Source of the DNA: Byssochlamys sp. IMV 00236
Taxonomy: Eukaryota > Ascomycota > Eurotiomycetes > Eurotiales > Thermoascaceae
Reading direction: 5' to 3'
DNA length: 15,571 bases
Assembly (NCBI GenBank): GCA_001931875.2
Contig: MSJH02000638.1
Coordinates: forward strand, 1-15,571
The translations under genes were made by a program, and so were the position numbers. The stretch's first letter is position 1; each line of letters begins with the position of its first letter. Below the pieces are notes generated by a model. It had not been told where the DNA came from and did not search any database. It saw only the letters and a program-made list of their open reading frames with translations. Below are positions 1 to 7,458 of the stretch, piece by piece.

Positions 1-72
1 TTTTTTTTTTTTTTTTTTTTTTTTTTTTGAAAAAGAAAAACCTTCCCTTCTAATAATAATATTAACATAAAG

Positions 73-1057
73 GTTCCTGTCATGATATTCTTTTAAAAAA
101 TCGTTACGTTGGCTTGAAAGAAAGCATTGTTTCATGGTAAGCAATGGGTTTCTTTCCGTGTACAAATATTGAACGGTTTTATAGTATTCTGAAGCAAGTA
201 GCACTAGGGTTAGAATACCTTCATAGTAATGAATTGATTCACCGCGACGTCAAATCAGCCAATCTCTTGATTGACTGGGAAACGGGAACCGTCAAGCTGG
301 CTGACTTTGGTGTCAGTAATCACTTATTCAATTTGGCAGACTTGCCTAAAAAGAATGAAACATTTTTATTACCCTTCCATGCACCTCAACATCAACATCC
401 CAAGAAAGCACGCCGATCATTTGTAGGTACTCCATGCTGGATGGCACCAGAGATACTGCTGAACCATGACTATGATGCAAAAATAGATGTTTGGTCTCTT
501 GGTATCACTGCTATCGAATTAGCCAAGGGTAGACCACCTTACTCAGAGTATGACCCGATCACGGTAAGTTTTAGGTAAATGTTTGAAGAATATATGGCCT
601 TACATACTTATAGATATTCACAATGGTGATTGAAGATCCACCTCCAACCATCACTCACTGTGATTACGAACCTTCTGCCTCCTTTAAGGATTTTGTCCAA
701 CACAGTCTTCAAAAGGATCCTAACCAACGCTGCTCGATTACTGAACTCCTCGGCCAATCATTCCTGAAGAAGGCCGCATCTCCTGAGCTGCTAAGAAAGT
801 ATCTTGCACAACAGCCTGATCTGAATAGAAAAGGATACCAATCGAGTAAGAGCAGAGCTGAAAGTGATTATAATGATGTTTGGGATGATGATGAATATGA
901 CGACTTGGTTGTCGAATCTACTTGGAACTTTGAAGGTCATCCAACACTGAGACTTTCTACGGAACATTTGGAGTATGGCATTAATCCTATGACAGATTCA
1001 CCTATTACTCCATTAGATGAGTGTAATGGTTTATTAACTGACAAACGCGTCCTCTAA
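73..1057 (+). CDS. STE20-family protein kinase, FRAY/OSR1/SPAK-like, 5' truncated
   Basis: Exons 73-136, 185-563 and 614-1057, with introns of 48 and 50 bases. The first visible exon probably follows an AAG acceptor at 70-72, and bases 1-72 look like intron. Splicing gives GSCHDI, then [14 protein letters not shown], then the catalytic loop [11 protein letters not shown] (240-272), DFG (303-311), [12 protein letters not shown] (417-452) and a continuous C-lobe ending near 775. The order and wording match the FRAY/OSR1 branch of STE20 kinases, which act in stress, ion and polarity signalling. The glycine loop, the ATP lysine and the helix-C glutamate lie upstream of the window. The activation segment carries about 30 extra residues between DFGVS and SFVGTP. 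The acidic tail has an STWNF motif; I see no obvious C-terminal PF1-like domain. About 294 residues are visible. The family call is firm; the first acceptor is less certain. Confidence 0.9.
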
Positions 1058-1058
1058 C

Positions 1059-1064
1059 AATAAA
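1059..1064 (+). terminator. poly(A) signal of the kinase gene
   Basis: AATAAA starts 2 bases after the kinase stop codon. It lies between two convergent stop codons, so the 3' untranslated region must run into the zinc-finger gene on the other strand. Confidence 0.5.
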
Positions 1065-1086
1065 ATAAAGTGTCGTAACCCTGCTT

Positions 1087-2022
1087 TCACTTTTGCACAT
1101 CTTCCATCTGATGAACTTTAATTTGATGTGTCTATGTGTCCAAGAAAGAAGGTTTAATAGGAGTACTTTTATTGTAATGACAAATACCTTTAGATTGCCC
1201 CTTTGTGTAAATCCTTTACCACAGTTGGGATATGTACACATGAATGGCTTCACCGGCCAATGTATAATCTCGTGTGTTCGTAAGTTTCCGAGTTGAGTGA
1301 ATGCCTTGTCACAGCCTTCATATGAACACTAGGTAAATAAAAAAGTATTAGTATCTACAGATCTTTTCTCTTATTATAAATCTTACTTGGTATGGTCGTT
1401 CTCCTGTATGCTTCCTTGCATGTGTCTATTAAAAAGTACGATGTATTAGGAATTGATTATTGCCCTGTCACTTGTAGAACCATTACCTTCAAGTTTCCAT
1501 ACTGTGAAAACGATTTACCACAGTCTGCATATGTGCATACCTGTTTACATACATATATGTGTATCTGTTTCAAAAAGAAATGTTCATACACTTACATAAG
1601 GTTTATCTTGTCCTGTCTTTGAGCGTGCTGGTAAAGGTTCACTCGTATCATGCACGGTTCTATAAAGGAAAACGAGTAAGAAATAATGGTTATCTCAGTA
1701 ACAATGATAAGAACCTTTGATGTGTTCGTAGTGTACTAGGGCTGTCAAAGCACTTTTTACAGTCCTTGCAGCTATATAATTTACGAGACATGGTTGGAGC
1801 ATTGCTATTATTGTTATTATTATGATTATTATTGTTATCTGATACTACTGGATTGGTATAAATGGTTGACATTAAACTATAGTTGCCTTGTTGTGAGTAA
1901 GGCTGCTGTAGTTGTTGTTGTTGTTGTTGTCGTTGTTGCTGTACTGATGACTGAAGCTGTTGTTGTTGTTGTTGCTCTGATGGGAAATAAGGGCTTACTA
2001 AATCTGCTTTTGAATGTTGCAT
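1087..2022 (-). CDS. C2H2 zinc-finger protein with four fingers and polyQ/polyN N-terminus
   Basis: Six exons on the reverse strand: 2022-1715, 1659-1596, 1540-1487, 1425-1387, 1328-1188 and 1131-1087, giving 216 residues. All donors are GT, all acceptors AG, and the phases close. An in-frame TAA directly precedes the ATG at 2022, which fixes the start. Residues 17-46 are glutamine-rich and 63-74 asparagine-rich, as in many fungal activators. Finger 1 has C85, C88, H101, H106; finger 2 has C126, C131, H144, H148; finger 3 has C156, C161, H174, H178; finger 4 has C186, C191, H204, H209. Fingers 2-4 use CX4C spacing and share the GNL(K/R)TH helix end, and a TGERPY linker joins fingers 2 and 3. 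It is likely a nuclear DNA-binding regulator. The target is unknown. The GTTCTT donor at 1714 is the weakest splice site. Confidence 0.87.
1900..1975 (-). repeat. CAA/CAG codon repeat encoding polyglutamine
   Basis: On the plus strand these are TTG/CTG triplet runs near 1910-1940 and 1957-1974, which encode the glutamine tracts of the zinc-finger protein. Trinucleotide tracts like this are prone to length change between strains. Confidence 0.85.
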
Positions 2023-2082
2023 TTACTTTCTCTGCATATAAAAAAAGAAAAAAAAAAAAAAACTAGGCGTAAATTTTTATTT

Positions 2083-3199
2083 TTAAAACATAATTGTATC
2101 TTTTAACTGCAAACGAGGTATTTTTCTATAGTCTCCCACTTTGCCAAGTTGCCACAAGTAGACATCCAAACCACCGGTATTCATCAGTCCATTGGATGCT
2201 TGAACGATATCCTCACAGGCAGCAACACTGGCTGCTCTCAAGGTCGTAGTTACTTCTACAGACAGGTCGACATTCTTCTCAATCATCTCCTTCCATTCGT
2301 CAGCTATTTCCATAACGCCCAGGTGAATGAGCATCGTAGGTACGACATTATCAGCAAAGACAGTCAAACTATTGATATTCGTAAAGTCAAAAAGATCAGG
2401 GACTTGGTGTCTCAGCAAGAACCAGAGATGATACACCATGATTTGTGCCTTCTTGAACAGATAAACCTTATCGTCCCCAAATACATAATGATCGTGTAAT
2501 GCAGGGAAAGCTCTGACCAAGGCTTCAACTAAATAGAGCGCATCCTTGGGTTGCTTTTTGGCATGATCCAAAATAAATTGGGCAAGACTCTTGTATCCGT
2601 GGTCTTGCAAGTACTTGCCAGTCGTGTTCAATGTCGAGGTAATGCCAACAGCTAATGGCTTCAGGGGCGTTGGCTGAGACATGGTAACAAAGTCCAACGT
2701 TTCGTGACGAACTTCCTGATCGATAGGGAACTGGAAGATTTCAGAAACCTTGAAGATATCAATCTCGCTAAATGTCTTCGCGTCCATAGGAATACCACCG
2801 ATATGCATAGCCATGACACCATAACGGATCGTATCAAAAGCACTACAAACAAGGATTTAATAACCCTTGATCTCTCTCTCTCTCTCTCTCTTCAACTTAC
2901 CCTCTACCAGCATATTTATGAAGTTCTAATCGATATCCGCTACCAAAATTCAACAAATTAATGACGGAAATGAAATTGAGCTCTTCTTCCATAGTAGAAA
3001 ATTTGAGAGGCAAGATAACTGATGAATCATAAGAAAGCTCTTCATACTGCTTCTTATCAAGCTCACTCAAAAAGCGGTCAATACCCTGCTTGGATATCTT
3101 GACTTTATCGCTTTTCTCTGTCAAAGCACGGCACGATGTACGTACGGCTTCAACAAAGTTTCCGGTTGGTAAGGTAGCGGTTTTATCAACAGCCTCCAT
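2083..3199 (-). CDS. QNG1: Queuosine 5'-phosphate N-glycosylase/hydrolase (DUF2419, queuosine salvage)
   Basis: Two exons, 3199-2901 and 2842-2083, give 352 residues, close to the usual length of about 340. The family releases queuine base from queuosine 5'-phosphate so that eukaryotes can reuse it for tRNA wobble modification. Recognisable family features in order are LLNFGSGYR near residues 84-90, GRGAFDTIRYGVMAM directly across the splice junction (near 98-112), and the C-terminal LDVYLWQLGK and LKDTIMF (325-352). Splicing joins GRG to AFDTIRYG in perfect frame, which supports the 58-base intron. I start at the ATG at 3199. An ATG at 3268 is also in frame, but it would add 23 residues containing what looks like untranslated leader. 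The gene is divergent from the DPB3 homologue. Confidence 0.92.
2871..2891. repeat. (CT)n microsatellite inside the QNG1 intron
   Basis: About ten TC dinucleotides in a row fill the centre of the 58-base intron (2843-2900). On the coding strand the run is GA, so it is not a pyrimidine tract for the acceptor. Confidence 0.9.
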
Positions 3200-3495
3200 G
3201 TTTGTATATACACCAAAAGAGAGAAAAATATACAAGTATTTATACTCACTAAGTTTGACAGCCGCCATTGTTGTGTCTATGCGTCAACATAAAAGTAGTC
3301 ACGTTATTGCTGCGGTTGTGCCAGTCGGGCTTACACTTGTTCTCTCATACTTTTGAATTTTATGATCTGTTAAATAAAAAGCCCGTATTGAGCTTTTGTA
3401 AATGTTTACTGTGAATGTTTGAAGAGGACATGCAACCCTCCATCGGTTACTTCAGCATGATGACAGAGTTGTAACTGCAATTAAAGGACCATTGT

Positions 3496-3537
3496 TTCCT
3501 GCTTTACAAAAAAAAAAAAAATTATTTTAAGCAGGAA
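3496..3537. repeat. 9-base inverted repeat around an A-rich loop
   Basis: TTCCTGCTT at 3496-3504 is the exact reverse complement of AAGCAGGAA at 3529-3537. The 24-base spacer is mostly a run of A. It could form a hairpin. No mobile-element structure is evident around it. Confidence 0.7.
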
Positions 3538-3615
3538 GCTTGTGAAGCTGGAAAATTTACTGATTGTAATAAATATTCATCACGCTGTATTATCTATAGT
3601 CGAAATATAATGGCC

Positions 3616-3633
3616 ATTTTCTAAATAGAAAAT
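3616..3633. repeat. Near-perfect 18-base palindrome
   Basis: ATTTTCTA and TAGAAAAT are exact reverse complements separated by AA. The centre CTAAATAG resembles a shortened MADS-box (MEF2/Rlm1-type) site but lacks two of the usual A/T bases. Confidence 0.55.
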
Positions 3634-3730
3634 GATCTCTTCATTTAATGTAGTTATGTCTTCATAGCCAGAAGCTTTGGAAAAAGATATGCAGGCATAT
3701 AAAATGACCTTTTTAAAAGACAACTTCTAG

Positions 3731-3758
3731 ATTGGCCTTGAGTCAAACCTTGGCCAAT
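3731..3758. promoter_or_regulatory. AP-1/GCN4-type site between inverted CCAAT boxes
   Basis: ATTGGCC at 3731-3737 mirrors GGCCAAT at 3752-3758. Between them TGAGTCA at 3739-3745 is a perfect bZIP (Gcn4/AP-1) consensus. Fungal CCAAT boxes bind the HAP/NF-Y complex, which often cooperates with bZIP factors. The layout suggests a combined control element of this divergent promoter; binding is inferred. Confidence 0.5.
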
Positions 3759-3990
3759 AAAAAATAGTCAAAGTTGATCAATTCGAATTATATGAAAAGT
3801 GGTATAATGATATCCTTATTGTGCAGTTAAAAGTCTTTATCCAATTGATATGGTTTCAATTCGATACACTACAATCCTGGTTTAAAGGAGGTAGAATACA
3901 TCAATCTTCTTTCAATTGTGGAAAAGAGAGCTAAAGAGAGGCATGCAGAGACAATAAAAATCGGGGCTTTTCCTTTAATGAAAAAAGAAG

Positions 3991-4005
3991 GCGCGCGTGC
4001 GCGAC
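3991..4005. promoter_or_regulatory. CGCG-rich MCB-like motif upstream of DPB3 homologue
   Basis: A short block of alternating GC in an AT-rich promoter contains ACGCG on the reverse strand (3998-3994), the core of the MluI cell-cycle box bound by MBF in yeasts. It lies about 50-65 bases before the start codon of a predicted DNA replication gene, where such a site would make sense. Confidence 0.35.
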
Positions 4006-4056
4006 AGTCACCATTCTTTCTCTTTTTTTTTTTTCTTTTCTTCTTTATTTATATAT

Positions 4057-4653
4057 ATGCCTGCAGAAACAACGGAAGAAACTACGAAGCAGACAGCAGA
4101 GAGACAGTTAGGAACGACGACATTTCCTTTAGCAAGAATAAAGCGTCTTATCAAAGAAGATAAAGATATTTCACTCATCAGCACCGATGCCACCTTTTGT
4201 ATTACTTATGCTGCTGTAAAATAATACAAACCCTATTGTTAAAAAGCATGACCACTGATTGTCATTTTAGGAGTTGTTTATAGAATATCTTGTTTCTGAA
4301 GCACTTGATAAAGCTAAACAAGAAAAAAGAAAGAGTGTGTTTTATAAAGATTTGGGTATGGATCAGAAGAATCATTATTAAAAAAAGTTTAAGACTAAAA
4401 AGAGAGAATTAAAGCCAAGGTCGTAAAGGATGTTGAGCCATTTGAATTCTTGGAAGATGTCATTCCAACCACAATGACTTTGAAAGCAGCCATAGAAAAG
4501 AGAAAACAGGTTTTGAATGAAGATACACCCGCAAAGAAACAAAAGACAGATCCAATTCAGGAAGAAGAGGAAGACGAAGACGAAGAAGAAAATAAGATGG
4601 AAGAGGATACAGCGATGGAAGAGAACACAGAACAGAAAGAATTGAAAAGTTAA
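4057..4653 (+). CDS. DPB3: Histone-fold protein, Dpb3/POLE4/CHRAC15-like subunit
   Basis: Exons 4057-4215, 4271-4355 and 4415-4653 give 160 residues with closing phases. The histone fold runs from about residue 23 to 99: FPLARIKRLIKEDKD (helix 1), STDATFCITYAAELFIEYLV (long helix 2), KSVFYKDLAKVV, and FEFLEDVIP. This is the NF-YC-like pattern of Dpb3, POLE4 and CHRAC15, which pair with a Dpb4/POLE3-like partner in DNA polymerase epsilon or a chromatin remodeller. Reading across both introns restores TYAAELF and KDLAKVV. The tail from about 125 is strongly acidic (EEEEDEDEEE), suggesting histone contact. The start follows a pyrimidine tract and A/T leader; an in-frame upstream ATG at 3997 would add a phenylalanine-run artefact. 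Dpb3 and CHRAC15 are not separable by eye. Confidence 0.85.
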
Positions 4654-4856
4654 TGTAGAAAAGACCAATGATGTGGTAATAATAGGCTTTCAGTTATATA
4701 ATAATAATGATAAATAAAAAATTTGAAAAGTCTATATATCCTTATTCCCCCTCTCTAATAGCAAACATTGTTTATTTTGAGTGCTTAACTTTTGATTCTT
4801 GAATTGAGAAGCATAGTTAACTTTGGATGTGGTAAAGACTGATGGTATATTTGAAC

Positions 4857-4887
4857 TATATATATATGTATATATATATATATATAT
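4857..4887. repeat. (TA)n microsatellite between convergent genes
   Basis: A nearly pure TA run, broken by one TG, sits in the 347-base gap between the stops of the DPB3 and CTI6 homologues. The rest of that gap is AT-rich 3' untranslated sequence with AATAAA-like words (for example near 4713). Confidence 0.85.
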
Positions 4888-5000
4888 TTTCCTTAGACTG
4901 TCGTAGTTTATTTTACACATACACACGTAAAAAAAAAAAGAAAGAGGAGAGGTGGACTATATACAATGAAATAAATAAAAATGTACAGAAAAAGAAAAGA

Positions 5001-6437
5001 CTATAATGCATGCCCATAACTTGTTGCTTCACGGCTTCGAGTTATACGTCCCTCATCCTCTTGATGCCTTGTTCCAAATCGTTTTTGAAATTTGATTAGT
5101 TTGCGTGTAAGCATATCCATAATTTCCAGTGATGATCGATTATCGTCTTTTTCTGGTTCATGAAAGTCCAAATCATCATCGCGTTCAAGAGGTATGGTGC
5201 TTGCACTGCTTAACGAACATACATCATCATCTATTTTGCCATTTTGATCTATATCCACTGTTTCTGTTGTTATTTCAATAGCAGCAGTTGTAGTACTGGT
5301 AATAGCATCAGCAGCACTGGCGCCTATGGATGATGTACTCTTGATATGATTTGGTTCTTTAGTAGCCATCTCAATCTGTATAGAGCTGATGTATTCAAGT
5401 ATTTGAGCCGCACGGCGATTCATTTCATATATACTCATACGTGCATGAGGATGACGAGGCTTGGCGGGTGGAGATAAAGCACGCGATTCGGGTGTAAAGT
5501 ATTCAAAGATAGCTGTGCCAATATTCGTTGTTGGTTCCTCATGCTGACTACTCGTTGGTGTCCCCTCATCCATAAGTGCTGGTGAACAATCTCTTGGCTG
5601 GGGAGTCGACGTACGTGATCTCGGTTTACCTCTTTTACTTCCCTTCCCTCTTCCTCCTCCTGTCCTTCTTTCTGATGTTTTCAACTGCTTCTTCTTTGGT
5701 CTTGTTATTTTAGCAATAACTTCTGAATCTGATTCATCTACATTGTTTGTGAGTGTACTGTTTCTGTGTATACCGTCTCTACGTTACCTTGCTCCTTAAT
5801 AGGTGGAAGTTCTTCATGAGGTACTTCTGTATCGTTTCCTTTCTTCTCTACAGGTGAAGGAGATCGTTGGCCTGACTCATACAGCTCAAGTGCGTTTCTC
5901 ACTGCCAGAACATCCTCTAAAGACATGGATGCTTCTCTACTGTTTAGTGTCGTTCGCTTCTTGGGTGTTTTTTTATCGTGTCCAATTGAACTGTATTCAC
6001 GCTTCGTTCTATAGGACAAAGATAAGCACATGATAAACATTATATATACATTCATTACTTACTTTCCATTAGGAAGTCTTGTTGCTAAATGATTCTCTGG
6101 TTTACATAATTCACAGTAGTAGTGATCAGGAATGTCTGGCTCTTCTAATCCCATACATTCACAATGCTGCCACACTTCACATTCATCACATTGTACCATT
6201 AAACCTACGCTATCTATAAAGATTATAAGTTTCCAGTGTTATTTTCGAGTAATAGGATACTATACGAGTTTTTCCGCATACACAGCGAGTGACTGAATCT
6301 GCTTCAGAACTTTCTTCCTCTGAACTTGATTGAGATCTTCTCCTTTTCACTTGTCTTCTTTTTCTTCCTCTACCAGTTTTTTTATGAACTATTATTGTTG
6401 TTAGTATAAATTACAAGAATGTATTCAACTTACTCAT
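5001..6437 (-). CDS. CTI6: PHD-finger protein similar to Cti6 (Rpd3L histone deacetylase complex)
   Basis: Five exons on the reverse strand, 6437-6434, 6388-6266, 6213-6063, 6008-5788 and 5737-5001, give 411 residues. A basic [12 protein letters not shown] stretch and an acidic serine patch precede the PHD finger at residues 37-79. Its C4HC3 ligands are visible as C37, C39, C51, C54, H59, C62, C76 and C79, including [17 protein letters not shown]. The CXC opening and the following basic, low-complexity region, with [19 protein letters not shown] further on, fit fungal Cti6. Cti6 recruits the Rpd3L deacetylase and reads chromatin in the nucleus. The first coding exon is only four bases (ATG plus A), because no in-frame ATG precedes the finger in exon 2. 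The splice joining GKT to HSVGL (donor GTATAG) is needed to keep the finger open. Confidence 0.85.
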
Positions 6438-6784
6438 ATCAATAAATTGAATATTGTTGGCTACTGTGTTCTATAAAGCTGCGTATATGTTGTGTATGTG
6501 TTTTTTCTTTTTTCTTTTTCAGAAAAAAAAAAAGAGAGAAAGGACATTCTCTCTCTCTCTCTGTCTTTTTTTTTTTTTTCCCTCTCTTTTACCTATTTTT
6601 TTTCACTGGAGAATGAAAAAGGGAGATTTTTTACAAACAGTCACATAAAACTGCATAATGGGTTTCACAGAACTTTCATTGGCATGTTGTCATACCAATC
6701 GGTTGTTGTAGTAGTGACAAGAGGATAGGTGACAGACAGGTGAGTGTTGATGTATAGTTTATTAAAATGAACATGATATGTGTC
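6438..6784. other. Intergenic gap with pyrimidine runs
   Basis: This 347-base gap holds the promoter of the Cti6-like gene and the 3' end of the next gene, both transcribed leftward. It contains a CT microsatellite near 6548-6562 and T-runs around 6566-6603. I see no gene; the open frames here translate only homopolymers. Confidence 0.6.
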
Positions 6785-7328
6785 CTATTGCTTTGTTTCC
6801 CATTCGGCATATTTTGATGCTTGAGCCATTCTTTCCATAAATTCGGCTTTGACACATGTATCCGTGTTGATTCTTGATAAGATTTGGTTTTCATGTGTTG
6901 TTATCGCTTGTCTTTTGGATTTATCAGTGTAGGCCGTCAATTTGACATTATACAATTTACAGTCTAGAGAAGGAAGTGCAGGTGATAGAAAATAATAGCG
7001 TGGGTGCTCAAAGGTATCATGAACCAGTTGAACGCCTGGTACATGAATAGGAGACTGAGGATCACTTGGATTTTCAAACGTTGCTTCAACATAGATTGGC
7101 TGTTGCTTTAAAATAGGCTTATGCATTTGAACTAACCAAGAATAACTTTTTTTTTTTTTTTTGAAGCAACTGGTCATTGACCTTATTATTGTAAACTTAC
7201 TGGGCACCTAATTGCTCATTTTTAGCATTGATGGCAAAACTTGCACTTAGATCCTCGAAATATTTTGACTTTTTAAAATGAGGTTCTTTTACTGACTTGT
7301 CAAATAGACAACCACAAGAAAAATTCAT
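6785..7328 (-). CDS. Conserved-looking protein of unknown function, 162 residues
   Basis: Two exons, 7328-7201 and 7145-6785, join in phase with LGAHYSWLVQMH at the junction. The acceptor directly follows an 18-base A run on the coding strand, which is unusual. The protein begins MNFSCGCLFDKS, with two cysteines close to the start, and lacks a clear signal peptide or membrane span. The C-terminal half has balanced composition with features such as VPGVQLVHDTFEHPRYYFLS, LYNVKLTAYTD and LSRINTDT, and looks like a compact, beta-rich soluble domain. I do not recognise the family. A 27-base A run lies just upstream of the start on the plus strand, and a decayed transposon begins about 130 bases upstream, so part of its promoter may be transposon-derived. 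Confidence 0.7.
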
Positions 7329-7340
7329 TGTCAAAGGGAG

Positions 7341-7367
7341 AAAAAAAAAAAAAAAAAAAAAAAAAAA
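7341..7367. repeat. A27 homopolymer
   Basis: A pure run of 27 A on the plus strand lies 12-38 bases upstream of the start codon at 7328. Read with the gene it is a T run in the 5' leader or core promoter, comparable to a nucleosome-depleting dA:dT tract. Confidence 0.8.
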
Positions 7368-7458
7368 GAAAAAAGCGCCACACACTTGCACAACATAGAG
7401 TACATGAACCTTCAGACTCAACTCTCACTCAAAAAATACCTATCGGAACTCAAAAAAT

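Larger units (their letters stand above)
3200..4056. promoter_or_regulatory. Divergent intergenic region between QNG1 and DPB3 homologues
   Basis: No convincing coding sequence lies in this 857-base gap. It must hold both promoters. It contains two inverted repeats, an AP-1-type site framed by CCAAT boxes, a CGCG-rich block, and a pyrimidine tract (about 4016-4048) just before the DPB3 start codon. The CCAAT-box pair lies nearer the DPB3 side. Confidence 0.6.

Noticed and set aside
1794..2066. Plus-strand protein of 90 residues with valine runs
   Set aside because: It is the antisense of the polyglutamine and polyasparagine codons of the zinc-finger gene.
3200..3268. Longer N-terminus of QNG1 from the ATG at 3268
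   Set aside because: Possible, but the extra 23 residues look like leader sequence, and the ATG at 3199 gives a family-like length.
3997..4056. Upstream in-frame start for the DPB3 homologue
   Set aside because: It would add a phenylalanine run translated from a T-rich leader; the ATG at 4057 fits the family better.
4378..4668. Reverse-strand phenylalanine-rich protein
   Set aside because: It is the mirror of the acidic, lysine-rich exon 3 of the DPB3 homologue.
6454..6728. Plus-strand small proteins with F/K/S runs
   Set aside because: They arise from homopolymers and CT repeats; no start context or domain supports them.
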